This document shows positions 1 to 9,621 of a stretch of DNA of 40,381 bases, one piece after another. Every line of letters starts with the position of its first letter. Within the stretch, counting starts at the first letter, position 1. The translations under genes and the position numbers were made by a program. Source of the stretch: an uncultured Verrucomicrobia subdivision 3 bacterium (GTDB lineage: Bacteria > Verrucomicrobiota > Verrucomicrobiia > Limisphaerales > UBA11358); contig CAIQEI010000170.1 in NCBI GenBank assembly GCA_903870815.1, forward strand, positions 1 through 40,381, read 5' to 3'. The notes below the pieces were generated by a model. The model had not been told where the DNA came from, made no database searches, and was given only the letters and a program-made list of their open reading frames with translations.

Positions 1-1
1 C

Positions 2-460
2 GGCATATTTATGAACCAAATCCTGCAGGGCCAACCGATGACGATTTTCGGCGACGGAAAGCAGACCCGCGCCTTCAGCTACATTGACGACGTGGCGCCG
101 GTGATTGCCGCGAGCATTGCGCGCTCGGCCTGCTATAATCAGGTCTTTAATGTGGGCGCGGATCAGCCTTATTCCGTTGCGGAACTGGCCAATCTCGTCG
201 CCCGAGCGATGGAGGTGCCGCCGCAGATCAAAATGCTCGAGGCCCGCAATGAAGTCGTGCACGCCTATTCCGCCCACGACCGGGTCCAATGTTATTTTGG
301 CGACCTGATTAAAAATGTGCCTTTGGCCGAAGGCGTGAAGCGCATGGCCGCCTGGGCGAAGCAAACCGGCGCCCGCCAGGGCAAACCGTTCGAAGGCATC
401 GAAGTCTCCCGCAATCTTCCGCCGTCTTGGGCGCGGTTGATTGCGCCCGCGCAAGTTTAA
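2..460 (+). CDS. NAD-dependent epimerase/dehydratase (UDP-glucose 4-epimerase-like), C-terminal part, 5' truncated by window edge
   Basis: Frame open from the window start: GIFMNQILQGQPMTIFGDGKQTRAFSYIDDV, typical of extended SDR NDP-sugar epimerase C-termini. Confidence 0.85.
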   Translation, partial: GIFMNQILQGQPMTIFGDGKQTRAFSYIDDVAPVIAASIARSACYNQVFNVGADQPYSVAELANLVARAMEVPPQIKMLEARNEVVHAYSAHDRVQCYFGDLIKNVPLAEGVKRMAAWAKQTGARQGKPFEGIEVSRNLPPSWARLIAPAQV

Positions 461-466
461 GGCTGC

Positions 467-1228
467 TCAAAATTGGATCAGCCCGATTCCAAACCCGCCC
501 TGTTTCGGGTTTTCAATCAGTTCACGGCAGGCATGATTCTTTTCAGCAATTTCGGCCCAAAATTTATCCACGTGGCAATCCATCTCCGGCGGATGCAGGC
601 AAATGTCGTGAAGTGCAACCACGCCGCCCTTGCGAACGAGCGGCGAATACATTTCATAATCAGCCTTAACGCCTTCGTAAGTGTGGTCGCCGTCGATGAA
701 CAGAAAATCGACGCCTTCGGGCGGCAGCAACTTTTTTAGTTGCGCCAAAGAATCGGGGCGATGCGAGTCGGCGCGCAGCAGGTGCAACTTCTGTTTCGGC
801 CGGGCGAATTGACGATAAATCAACGTCCGCCAGTATGCATACCCTCCTCCATGTATTCCACCGGGTAAATCAATGCTAACAATGGTTGCGTCCGGGGCCG
901 CCAGGGCACACCACGCAGACAAAGTTCCTCCGTTGGCTGTGCCGATTTCAACGATGACGCGCGGCTTCTGTTTTTTGATCAGTTCAGCGATTTGGACGAA
1001 TTCCGACCGTACCTGGCCCGGGTAAATCAATCCCCCCGCTGAGTTGAAGCTAAAATCAACCACTTCATCCGGCGTTCCGTCAAACGGTTTCCTCAACGTC
1101 AAAAAGCGAAGGGCTTTAACCATCTGGCCAAAGTAGGAGAAAACCTTTTTGAACAGCGAACCGATACCTTCTTTTTGAATGGTTTTGAAGGCGATTTTAA
1201 ATTCGTAAATCATTGTTGTAACAGTCAA
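467..1228 (-). CDS. Class I SAM-dependent methyltransferase (Methyltransf_24/CmcI-like)
   Basis: 253 aa; VIVEIGTANGGTLSAWCALA SAM-binding motif and DFLFIDGDHTYEGVKADYEMY. Start could also be the internal Met at MIYEFK. Confidence 0.8.
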   Translation of the reverse strand: MTVTTMIYEFKIAFKTIQKEGIGSLFKKVFSYFGQMVKALRFLTLRKPFDGTPDEVVDFSFNSAGGLIYPGQVRSEFVQIAELIKKQKPRVIVEIGTANGGTLSAWCALAAPDATIVSIDLPGGIHGGGYAYWRTLIYRQFARPKQKLHLLRADSHRPDSLAQLKKLLPPEGVDFLFIDGDHTYEGVKADYEMYSPLVRKGGVVALHDICLHPPEMDCHVDKFWAEIAEKNHACRELIENPKQGGFGIGLIQF

Positions 1229-1305
1229 TTAATTGAAAGTGGCAAGAAACCCGTGAGACCACAAGGTTCAAAGGTTTGCTTCCCGTCCTTGGCAGGTCAA
1301 TGCCA

Positions 1306-2364
1306 TCATTTGGCATCCACCTTTGGCAGACCGTATTTGAACAGGCGCTTGACCTCGTCCCAGCGGCCGGGTTTGAGGGTGAGGAAACGCATCATCCAAA
1401 AATCCCCGCGCTGCCGGAAGCCGGCGATGCGCCGCCGCCACGCGCGCACATGGGCGTGCATCTTGAAGGCCTCGGTGATCGCAGAGAGGTAGGCCTTGCG
1501 GATGTAGCTCCAGCGTTTGACCGCCGCCAGCATCACCATCGCTTCCGCCAGCAACATCAGCAGATGCGGGACTAACAGCAGCAGCAGGATGTGCTGGCAG
1601 TTTTTAAGCAGGAACAGGATGCCGTTGCGGTTGGTGAGAAACCGCTTGGAGTCTGACGTGCGGGATTCAATAGTTTTCGTGTTGCCTTCGGGGTTGACGA
1701 CCGCCGCGCCGCGATGATGCACGTGCGCACTCGGCACCGCCACGATTTTGCCGCCGGAGACCCAGACCCGCCAGCAAAGGTCGGCTTCATCCCCGTAGAT
1801 CAGCAGCTCCGGGGGATAGCCGCCGATTTTATCGAAAGTCTCCTTGCGGATAAGCAGGCTGCATCCGGGGGCGCCGGGGGTTTCCTCCGTATGCTCGAAG
1901 GGCGGGCCGCCAGTTGGGAATCCAAACAGGTCCAGCCCCCCTCGTCCGCCGCTTTGATAGGTGTCATCGTCGTAGTCGAACACCATGGGAGCAGCCGCAT
2001 TGGCTCCCGCCTGGACCGTTTCGTCATACAGTTTTTCCAGGCAATCCGGCTCCAGCCAGGTGTCATTGTTAAGAAACAGCAAAAATTCCCCCGAGGCCGC
2101 CGCCGCCCCGTTGTTGTTCGCCCCGCAGTAAAAGAGGTTCGCGCCGTTCTGCACCACGCGGCCCTTGGCGCCCGTGCGGGCAAGCCACGCCTCGGTGAAT
2201 TTCACGGATTCATCGGCGGAATTGTTGTCGGTGAGAATCACTTCGATCTGCGGAAAAATGGTCTGCTTTTCCAGCGATTCAAAACAGCGGTGCAGCCAGG
2301 CCTGGCCGTTGTAGTTCAGGACAACCACGCTGATCTTCAGCCGGCTGGATGGGGTCTCGTTCAT
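1306..2364 (-). CDS. Glycosyltransferase family 2
   Basis: 352 aa; ISVVVLNYNGQAWLHRCFESLEKQ...ILTDNNSADES...FLNNDTWLEP GT2 motifs. Confidence 0.9.
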   Translation of the reverse strand: MNETPSSRLKISVVVLNYNGQAWLHRCFESLEKQTIFPQIEVILTDNNSADESVKFTEAWLARTGAKGRVVQNGANLFYCGANNNGAAAASGEFLLFLNNDTWLEPDCLEKLYDETVQAGANAAAPMVFDYDDDTYQSGGRGGLDLFGFPTGGPPFEHTEETPGAPGCSLLIRKETFDKIGGYPPELLIYGDEADLCWRVWVSGGKIVAVPSAHVHHRGAAVVNPEGNTKTIESRTSDSKRFLTNRNGILFLLKNCQHILLLLLVPHLLMLLAEAMVMLAAVKRWSYIRKAYLSAITEAFKMHAHVRAWRRRIAGFRQRGDFWMMRFLTLKPGRWDEVKRLFKYGLPKVDAK

Positions 2365-2570
2365 GCGCGAAATGATTTATCCCCCGGATATTGCGGGAAA
2401 CGTCCGCGAAAGGAAAGTCTTGCGTGCAACGTCGCACTTCAAAATGGGCTTGCAAACCTGTGGTGCAGGCAGAAAATCACAAACAAGCCCCGCGCCGGTC
2501 ACGGGCATTAAACCGAATGGGAAATCTCGGCGAATAGTTGTTGGAGTCGGCAGGAAAACTATTTCTATTT

Positions 2571-3551
2571 ATGAGCGAATTCAAATTCTACTGCCCGTCA
2601 TGCGGCCAGCACATCCTGTGCGACACTGGCCATGCCGGAATGCAAATCTCTTGCCCGGTTTGCCAGCAGGCTATCGTCGTGCCCCCGGTGTCGGTGGCAA
2701 CGCCCATTCCACCGCAGCCTGCCCCGGTTTATTCGCCACATCCAAGCCCGGCTCCGGCGATGGGTCATCAGTATCCGGTTACCCCGGTGGCTCAACGGGC
2801 TGTTCCCGTGCCGTCGCGCACTTTTCAAAACATTTTAATCATTATGGTCTCGGTGCTGGTGCTTGCCGGCCTCGGCGTCGGTGGCTGGTATGGGTACTCC
2901 AAATTTAAGCTCGGACATCATCCAGCCGGTCTGGTGGCCTTGTGGTCAGGGGAAGGTAACGCCAATGATAGCGTGGGTACTAGTCACGGGCAGTTGTTAA
3001 ACCAAACCGGATTTGCCCCGGGCAAAGTGGGTCAAGCCTTCAATTTCAACGGCGTGGATTCGTATGTGAATATCCGCGGCAATCCTGCCATCAAAATGAC
3101 GGGGCCGTTTACCATCGTGGCTTGGGTTAACTATTCCCGGACCTCTGGCAATTATCAGGATTCCGTCATGGTCGTGACCAAAGGAATTGACGCGGTGACC
3201 TCGATGGATTGGGGGTTGGGCATCAGTCCGGCACAGAAATTAAGGCCGCATGCCCAAGTCGGGTCGGATTGGATATATTTTGACTGTGACACAACTCTTC
3301 AAACCGGGGTTTGGTATCAGGTGGCCATGGTTTACAGCGGGACAAATATTCAGGGTTATGTGAACGGCGCAGCGGACGGCTCCAAGGTGGTTTCGGGAGC
3401 GCTTCTGGCAACGGATAATCCATTACGGATCGGTGCCTATGCATCGGTTTTTCCGCCCGCTTTTTTTCCAGGAAGGATAGATGAGTTAGCACTTTACGAT
3501 CGCGCGCTTTCGGCGGAGGAAATCCAGAGGATTTATAACGAACAAAAATAA
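2571..3551 (+). CDS. Zinc-ribbon / transmembrane / LamG-like domain protein (copy 1)
   Basis: MSEFKFYCPSCGQHILCDTGHAGMQISCPVCQQ, Pro-rich linker, TM segment ILIIMVSVLVLAGLGVGGWYGY, then LamG (GLVALWSGEGNANDSVG...RIDELALYDRALSAEEIQRIY). Start moved in-frame from 2538 to 2571 by comparison with the 7868 paralogue. Confidence 0.85.
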   Translation: MSEFKFYCPSCGQHILCDTGHAGMQISCPVCQQAIVVPPVSVATPIPPQPAPVYSPHPSPAPAMGHQYPVTPVAQRAVPVPSRTFQNILIIMVSVLVLAGLGVGGWYGYSKFKLGHHPAGLVALWSGEGNANDSVGTSHGQLLNQTGFAPGKVGQAFNFNGVDSYVNIRGNPAIKMTGPFTIVAWVNYSRTSGNYQDSVMVVTKGIDAVTSMDWGLGISPAQKLRPHAQVGSDWIYFDCDTTLQTGVWYQVAMVYSGTNIQGYVNGAADGSKVVSGALLATDNPLRIGAYASVFPPAFFPGRIDELALYDRALSAEEIQRIYNEQK

Positions 3552-3982
3552 TTTACGGGTGAAGAGGTTGTTTCAAACCCTGGATTTATTGGTGATTATT
3601 CAGTTCAGATCTCCGCCAAGAACAGAGAGGCACGGCTTATTTTAGAAAGGTTGTTTCGCCTTCGCCGGGAGCCTGGGAGCGCCGCCCGCCAGACCGATGA
3701 GAAGGCAGCGGTCCAGGCAAACTGATGGGCTAGGTTTTCCGCCTGCGAAACCATAAGCCGCGACTCCCACCGTTGTTTTTGCCCGCTTTCCGCCGCTGGC
3801 GCTAAACCGCCCGGGTTCCCTCCCGAATTTGGTCTAAATTTGATGGCGTTTTCCATATAAAATGATGAAGCTGCTTTAAAATCTACCGCCTGTTCATTAG
3901 CATCCAACCCACAAAATTGAATTGATACGGTGATTGATTGCGCGCGACCTAAGCGCGTAGTTTTTACCAAATATATTTCTGC

Positions 3983-4885
3983 ATGAATCAAGAACTGTTG
4001 TCCATCTGTATCCCCACCCGGAATCGGGCCGGATATCTGCGCGACCTTCTGACGGCCTTTGCCCGCCAGGTGCGGGACGGCCAGCTCGGCCCCGAAGCCG
4101 TGGTCTTTTACTTCTCGGATAACGCCTCGGACGATGCGACCCCGGAGGTGATTCGCGAATTTGCCGGCCAGGTGCCCCAATCCGTCTATCACCGCAACCC
4201 CGCCAACATCGGCGGCGACAATAACATCCTCCACGTGCGCACTCTGGGCCGGGGACAATACCTCTGGGTTTTGGGCGACGATGAATTGCTGGCGGACAAC
4301 GCCCTGGTCAACCTCTTGCAGTTGTTGCGGCAAGCCCGGCCGGGATTAGTTTTGGCCTACGGCCCCGGCTATGACCTGCGGATTCGTGCTCCCCAGGTGT
4401 TTGCCGATTTCCGGGCGTACGCGCAGGAATGCGTTCGCGCCAACGTCCACGCGCTGGCGGAGCACTCGCTGATTTCCTGCAACATTTACCGGGCGGACTG
4501 CTACGACTTCGACTTTGCGCGGGAAACCTTGCCCACCCATTATCCCCAGTTGTATGGGATGATCCGGCCGTTGTTCAAGCGACGGGCGGCGGTGGTTCTG
4601 CCCGGTTTTCCCATTATCATTATGCGCGAAACCCCGGCGGCGGCGGTCGATGGCCTCTGGGTTTCTGATCTCGATGCCGTCTGGATCGGCTACTTCAAAT
4701 GGCTGCGGGACGAATTGCAATTGCCGGAATTGGATCCGAATGCCCCGAGCCGGCACGCCCGGCAGGCCATGATTCGAAAAATGTTCCGGCACCCATTCCG
4801 CTTTCTTGCCACCAACTGGCGGTCGTTGTTTGCTCCCGCCGCCTACCTTTTTGTTTTCAACCGTCTTTTCCGCCCGCGCAAATGA
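3983..4885 (+). CDS. Glycosyltransferase family 2
   Basis: 300 aa; LLSICIPTRNRAGYLRDLLTAF...FYFSDNASDDATPEVIREF...WVLGDDELL. Confidence 0.88.
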   Translation: MNQELLSICIPTRNRAGYLRDLLTAFARQVRDGQLGPEAVVFYFSDNASDDATPEVIREFAGQVPQSVYHRNPANIGGDNNILHVRTLGRGQYLWVLGDDELLADNALVNLLQLLRQARPGLVLAYGPGYDLRIRAPQVFADFRAYAQECVRANVHALAEHSLISCNIYRADCYDFDFARETLPTHYPQLYGMIRPLFKRRAAVVLPGFPIIIMRETPAAAVDGLWVSDLDAVWIGYFKWLRDELQLPELDPNAPSRHARQAMIRKMFRHPFRFLATNWRSLFAPAAYLFVFNRLFRPRK

Positions 4886-4897
4886 CCGCCCCCGCTA

Positions 4898-4957
4898 AGC
4901 CGGAACCATTCGTTGAAAAACATATAAACCACGGATAAACAAAGATAAACACCAATC
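4898..4957 (-). repeat. Dispersed 'TTTATCCGTGGTT...GGTTCCGGCT' repeat, copy A
   Basis: Reverse complement reads ...gtttatccgtggtttatatgtttttcaacgaatggttccggct; related to copies B and C. Confidence 0.6.
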
Positions 4958-5039
4958 AGCAATGGGTTTTTGCAAGATAACCCAACCACACCAGACGGTG
5001 GGTCTGGTTTCCTTTGATAGAACCAGTCGTTTCCCGGTC

Positions 5040-5092
5040 CGCATCCGTGTTCATTCGTGTCCATCCGTGGTTGAACTACATGGAACCGGCTA
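5040..5092 (+). repeat. Dispersed 'CATCCGTG...' repeat, copy B
   Basis: cgcatccgtgttcattcgtgtccatccgtggttgaactacatggaaccggct. Confidence 0.65.
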
Positions 5093-5102
5093 AGGCAAAG
5101 AC

Positions 5103-6149
5103 TCATGACTGTCGCAGCCAGCTTGCCGTCTTCTTGATCGCGGTTTCCAGATCCACCCGTTCCCGCAGACCCAGTTCCGCTTCGGCCCGTTTTACACTCG
5201 GCACATAGCGGGCCGGTGGTTGCCCCGGCGTCGGTGGTCGGAGAATAGTCACGCCCGCATGTGCCCCCAAAACGGATTCCACTTTTCGGGCAAGTTCCGC
5301 AATGGTCAGGGCTTGGGCTGATCCGACATTGTAGGCGCGGCCGGCCGGTGCCCGGAATAATATCGTCCACAGCCAGATGGCCAGGTCGGCGGCATACAGG
5401 TAGGAGCGGTAAGGCGTACCGTCGCCATGAATGCGAAGCGTTCTCCCGCGCATCGCGTCGTTGATGAAGTTGCCGATTGCAAAATGCGTGTCCATGGGCA
5501 AATGCGGCCCAACGAAAGCAAAGCCACGGGCAATTTTGATTTCAATTTCGTGCTGCTTGCCAAAATCAGTGCAGATTTTTTCCGCCGCAAACTTGCCCTT
5601 GCCATAGGCTGAAGTCGGAACGGCCGGATCTAACTTTTCCGCATAGTCTTCCTCAATCTGGGTGATCTCCGGCGGTTGCGGGCCATAGACCGCGCCGGAA
5701 CTGGTGAGCAGAAATTTTTTAGCCCCGGCGGTGTGGCTGAATTCCAGCGTATGTCGGGTTCCCTCCACGATGGTTTCAAACATCAGCCCCGGGTTTTCCG
5801 CGTTCAATTTGGCGCTGGCTTCGGTGGCGGCGTGGATGACGTGGGAAAAATATCCGGCGGGAAAAGTAAACGACCTCACGTCGCCGCGATGGAATCGGAT
5901 CGCCGGATTGGCGGCCAGATGGGGGGCTTTTTTTTGGAAGGAGGCGGGGTCGCGGGTCAATACGAGGACGGAGGCCCCCAGCTTGAGCTTCTCATTGGCC
6001 CAGGCGAAACTTTCCAACAGCCAGCAGCCAAAAAACCCGGTGCCACCCGTCAGGAAAAGCCTTTGGCCGCGCAATTCCTCCCACAGCTCCCGCGTGTGTG
6101 CCAGCGTATGGTCCAAGTCGTCTGCTAGCGGGTGCGGTGGTTTTCGCAT
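5103..6149 (-). CDS. NAD-dependent epimerase/dehydratase (extended SDR)
   Basis: 348 aa; LFLTGGTGFFGCWLLESF, SSGAVYGPQP, SAYGKGKFAAEKI (YxxxK), GDGTPYRSYLYAADLA. Confidence 0.9.
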   Translation of the reverse strand: MRKPPHPLADDLDHTLAHTRELWEELRGQRLFLTGGTGFFGCWLLESFAWANEKLKLGASVLVLTRDPASFQKKAPHLAANPAIRFHRGDVRSFTFPAGYFSHVIHAATEASAKLNAENPGLMFETIVEGTRHTLEFSHTAGAKKFLLTSSGAVYGPQPPEITQIEEDYAEKLDPAVPTSAYGKGKFAAEKICTDFGKQHEIEIKIARGFAFVGPHLPMDTHFAIGNFINDAMRGRTLRIHGDGTPYRSYLYAADLAIWLWTILFRAPAGRAYNVGSAQALTIAELARKVESVLGAHAGVTILRPPTPGQPPARYVPSVKRAEAELGLRERVDLETAIKKTASWLRQS

Positions 6150-6331
6150 GTTAAATTGCGGTTATAATCCGGACTGCCGCCCGGGCATCTTAGCCGCAAA
6201 CATGCTGTTGAAAATGACTATCACGAAAGTTGTACCGATGGACATAGATGGGAGACATTTTTTAGCCGAAAAAGCGCGCCGCCAACGTGTGACCGGTCCG
6301 GCATGGGCTGGAACGGCCTTTACCACATACC

Positions 6332-6385
6332 CGTTTATCCGTGGTCATCGGTGTCCATTCGTGGTTGAAATGAATTGTTCCGGCT
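6332..6385 (+). repeat. Dispersed 'TTTATCCGTGGT...TTCCGGCT' repeat, copy C
   Basis: cgtttatccgtggtcatcggtgtccattcgtggttgaaatgaattgttccggct. Confidence 0.6.
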
Positions 6386-6399
6386 TGGGCCCGGAACGC

Positions 6400-7482
6400 C
6401 TAGATGCCGCGCTGGTAGATGGCCTGTTTGAGTTCCTCGTCATAGGCGTAGGGACTGTCCAGCTGGTCAATCATCAGCGGCGCATCTTTTTTTACATCCG
6501 CCAGCAACGGCAGGCCGTTCATGATCTCGCGGCAGGAGATCTGGCCTTTTTGCAGCGGGACCGCCAGATAGACGTCATCGTCCCGCAGGGCCTGGCCCTG
6601 CTTCAAGTCGCGCTTCGCATAAACCCCGCGGATCAGGGCATCGAGGTATTTTACTTCCTCCGGCGGGCAGCGGCGTTTCATGGTGCCGGGGTTGCCGCAC
6701 ATTTTCTTCACCTTGCGAAAGGTCTTGAACCAGACATCGATGTTGTGCGGCAGGGAACAATAGGGCGAAACTGGAATGCCGTCCTCCTCGATATCAATGT
6801 GCCGCTCGAAGGTGCGCGCGCCTTTGGCATACGCAATCGCCAGGCTCGTCTCCCAATCCTGATATTCATGGGTAGAGAGGCCGATGGTGTTGTTCGGGTA
6901 GCGGTTCTTTAAAAAATCAACCTGGTTCAGTTCCAGATCCTGCTGCTCGGTCGGGTAGAGCGACACGCAATGGTTCAGCGCCAGCGGGATGTTCCGGTTG
7001 GAAAAAAATGTCACGAGATCGTCGGTGTCCTTGAGCGACGAACCGCCGGAGGAGGCGATGACCGGTTTTTTCGTCTTGGCGATGCGCTCGATGAGGAACC
7101 AGTCGTTCACATCGGAGCTGGCCAGCTTGATCAGCGGCAGGTCCAGCTCCACGCACAGGTCCACCGAGGCCTCGTCAAACGGCGTGGCGCTGGGAATGCA
7201 GCCCGCCTTGCGGATGGCCTCCACCATGGTGGCGAGATGTTCCTTGGTCAGTTTGGTGTCTAAAGTTTTTTTGACGTAACGAATGTCCGTGCGGGTCCGG
7301 AAATCCTTGTGGATGAAATTGTCCACGTCCCGAAACTGAAGTTTGATGGTGGCGCGGACGTTATTGAAGCGGACAATTTTAGAGAAATCATCAATGATTT
7401 TCAGGCCGCGCTCCAGCTTGCCCCAGTGGTTGTTGGCCATCTCGAGGACAAAAAGCTCTTCAAAAAAATTGCGGTGAATCAT
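6400..7482 (-). CDS. N-acetylneuraminate synthase family protein (NeuB-like) with C-terminal SAF domain
   Basis: 360 aa; LFVLEMANNHWGKLERG, KLASSDVNDWFLIERIAKTKKPVIASSGGSS, GLSTHE, and YAKRDLKQGQALRDDDVYLAVPLQKGQIS (SAF). Confidence 0.88.
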   Translation of the reverse strand: MIHRNFFEELFVLEMANNHWGKLERGLKIIDDFSKIVRFNNVRATIKLQFRDVDNFIHKDFRTRTDIRYVKKTLDTKLTKEHLATMVEAIRKAGCIPSATPFDEASVDLCVELDLPLIKLASSDVNDWFLIERIAKTKKPVIASSGGSSLKDTDDLVTFFSNRNIPLALNHCVSLYPTEQQDLELNQVDFLKNRYPNNTIGLSTHEYQDWETSLAIAYAKGARTFERHIDIEEDGIPVSPYCSLPHNIDVWFKTFRKVKKMCGNPGTMKRRCPPEEVKYLDALIRGVYAKRDLKQGQALRDDDVYLAVPLQKGQISCREIMNGLPLLADVKKDAPLMIDQLDSPYAYDEELKQAIYQRGI

Positions 7483-7867
7483 ATTCGTGAAATCAAAGCA
7501 AAGCAGAATGTGTTCTAATTCGCAAATGTTTTTACGTGGTTGTCCGCCAAATGGGTGCGTCTAGTCCCTGCCTCGGTTTTCCAACCGCGCCGCGTTGTCA
7601 CCTGGATAGCTGTGGGTGAAACCCACGGTTGGCTCCAGACCAAATACACTGGTTCCAGCGTGGGTTTGTTTGTGCGTCATTGCCCCTCCCGCTTCAACCC
7701 TCCAACATTGCAACGCTTCAACTATATCTCGCCACCCGCCACCCGTCACTTGCCACTGGCCTGATGCGGAATTTCAATTGACATCAATGGTCCGAGGTGG
7801 CTTGGTGTTGCTATCACTCAACTCAAACTGGGAGCTGGGGCGGAATCCGGATTAAATAAACAATCAT

Positions 7868-8851
7868 ATGTCTGAATTCAAATTCTACTGCCCGCAATGC
7901 GGTCAACACATCTTGTGCGATACAAGTCATTCGGGCATGCAAATCAATTGCCCCGTCTGCCATCAGGTCATCGCTGTGCCCCAAGCGCCGTCTGCGGTGC
8001 CGCCGCCTCCAGCAGCCCCCGCATTTTTCCCGCAAGCCGCCGGTCCGGCGGTCGGCCGTCAATATCCAATTACCCCGGTGGCGCAATTTGCCATGCCATT
8101 ACAGTCACGCGTAATGCAAAATTTTTTGATCATCTTCGCTGCGGTGGTGATTCTCGCCGGCCTTGGCGTTGGTGGCTGGTTTGGTTATTCGAAAATTAAG
8201 ATATACAGCCAACGTGGACATTTTCCACCTGGCCTGATTGCGTTGTGGTCGGGCAATGACAATGCAACTGACAGTGTCGGTGGCCACAACGGTGAACCTG
8301 TCAGCGGAGTTGAGCTTGTACCAGGCAAAATGGGGAGGGCATTCAAATTTAACGGCATTAACCAATGTGTCTCAATACCGGATGTGCCCTCCTTTCGGCC
8401 AACGAGCTTGACCGTGGCAGGATGGATAAAATTTACGCCAGTACAAGGTCGAACCTATGTAGTTGCCGCCAAGGCTTACGGCCCAGACACATCGGACTCA
8501 TATGCAGTCTGGTATGATGGTAGCTTATTACATGGATCTATCACTACGCCCAGCGGGGAAGGAGCTTGGGTGAGCTATGCTTGGACGCCGGTGGCTGACA
8601 CATGGTATCATATCGCCTATACCTTTGACAATAATGTGAACACGGAGTCGCTGTTTGTGGACGGCGTATCGGTGGCGTCTGCTGCTGTAAGTGGCCCTAT
8701 CGCTTATGATACGCATCCCTTTTTAATTGGAGCCGATAATGATCGGGGAAATCTGTGGGGTTGGTTTAATGGATTGATTGACGGACTCGGCATATTTAAT
8801 CGCGCTCTCTCGGCTGCAGAAATCCAAACCATTTACACGTCGCAAAAATGA
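7868..8851 (+). CDS. Zinc-ribbon / transmembrane / LamG-like domain protein (copy 2, paralogue of 2571..3551)
   Basis: MSEFKFYCPQCGQHILCDTSHSGMQINCPVCHQ, TM segment, LamG with GLIDGLGIFNRALSAAEIQTIY. Confidence 0.85.
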   Translation: MSEFKFYCPQCGQHILCDTSHSGMQINCPVCHQVIAVPQAPSAVPPPPAAPAFFPQAAGPAVGRQYPITPVAQFAMPLQSRVMQNFLIIFAAVVILAGLGVGGWFGYSKIKIYSQRGHFPPGLIALWSGNDNATDSVGGHNGEPVSGVELVPGKMGRAFKFNGINQCVSIPDVPSFRPTSLTVAGWIKFTPVQGRTYVVAAKAYGPDTSDSYAVWYDGSLLHGSITTPSGEGAWVSYAWTPVADTWYHIAYTFDNNVNTESLFVDGVSVASAAVSGPIAYDTHPFLIGADNDRGNLWGWFNGLIDGLGIFNRALSAAEIQTIYTSQK

Positions 8852-8952
8852 TGATGGCTTGACATAAAAACAATAGGCCGTGGCCAAAACGCTAAATTTT
8901 TTGAGCCTGCGAGAGTGAAATAAAAAGTTTGAGGAAATTGCCCGCCGTTTAT

Positions 8953-9621
8953 CTATTTTTTTAAACGAGTGGAAGGTGTTTCGAGGACCAGGCTCACAAG
9001 CTGTCCAAAGTGTAAGAGGATTAGTTCCGTATCCCCGGCAGCAATCAAGTTGTCCCAACCATATCCCCCTTGGAAGGCAATGAACCTTACGCCACAATCC
9101 CTGGCGGTGCGGGCGTCTTCCACGGTGTCGCCCACCAGCACCGCCGCGGTCAGATTGATTTGATATTGCTTGGCCAGGGTTTGAACGGCCTCGGCCTTGG
9201 AGGCAAACGGCGGCTGCCGCGAATCGATGGAGAGAAATGCTTCAAAAAAATCGGCGAGGCCGCAACGTTTGAGGATGCGTTGGGTGGGCCGGCAGGGCTT
9301 GTTGGTGACTCCGAAACACCGGACCTTGGCCGACTGAAGGTCATTCAAAGCTTGGATCACTCCGGGATAGGTGGTTGTCATCTGCCAGCCGTCCGAGTCA
9401 TACGCCTGACGAAATCCGGTTTCCAACCGGTTAAGCAAAGACTCGTCCGCGCTCGGCGCCAGGCGCCGAAACATTTCCCGAACGGGCGGCCCCATCAAAT
9501 TTCGCACATCGGGACAGGGAATGGTTGGATAAACGGCCTGCCAAGCCGTCTGCATGGCATGTTGCACTCCCGTCACGGAGTCAACGAGCGTGCCGTCCAG
9601 GTCGAAAATCACGTTCCTCAT
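8953..9621 (-). CDS. HAD-superfamily hydrolase (phosphoglycolate phosphatase-like)
   Basis: 222 aa; VIFDLDGTLVDSVTGV, VTNKPCRPTQRIL, VLVGDTVEDARTARDCGVRFIAFQGGYG. Confidence 0.9.
   Translation of the reverse strand: MRNVIFDLDGTLVDSVTGVQHAMQTAWQAVYPTIPCPDVRNLMGPPVREMFRRLAPSADESLLNRLETGFRQAYDSDGWQMTTTYPGVIQALNDLQSAKVRCFGVTNKPCRPTQRILKRCGLADFFEAFLSIDSRQPPFASKAEAVQTLAKQYQINLTAAVLVGDTVEDARTARDCGVRFIAFQGGYGWDNLIAAGDTELILLHFGQLVSLVLETPSTRLKK

Noticed and set aside
5704-6912. 402-aa plus-strand ORF spanning parts of the SDR and NeuB-like genes
   Set aside because: Overlaps two well-supported minus-strand genes and the intergenic repeat; no domain signature.
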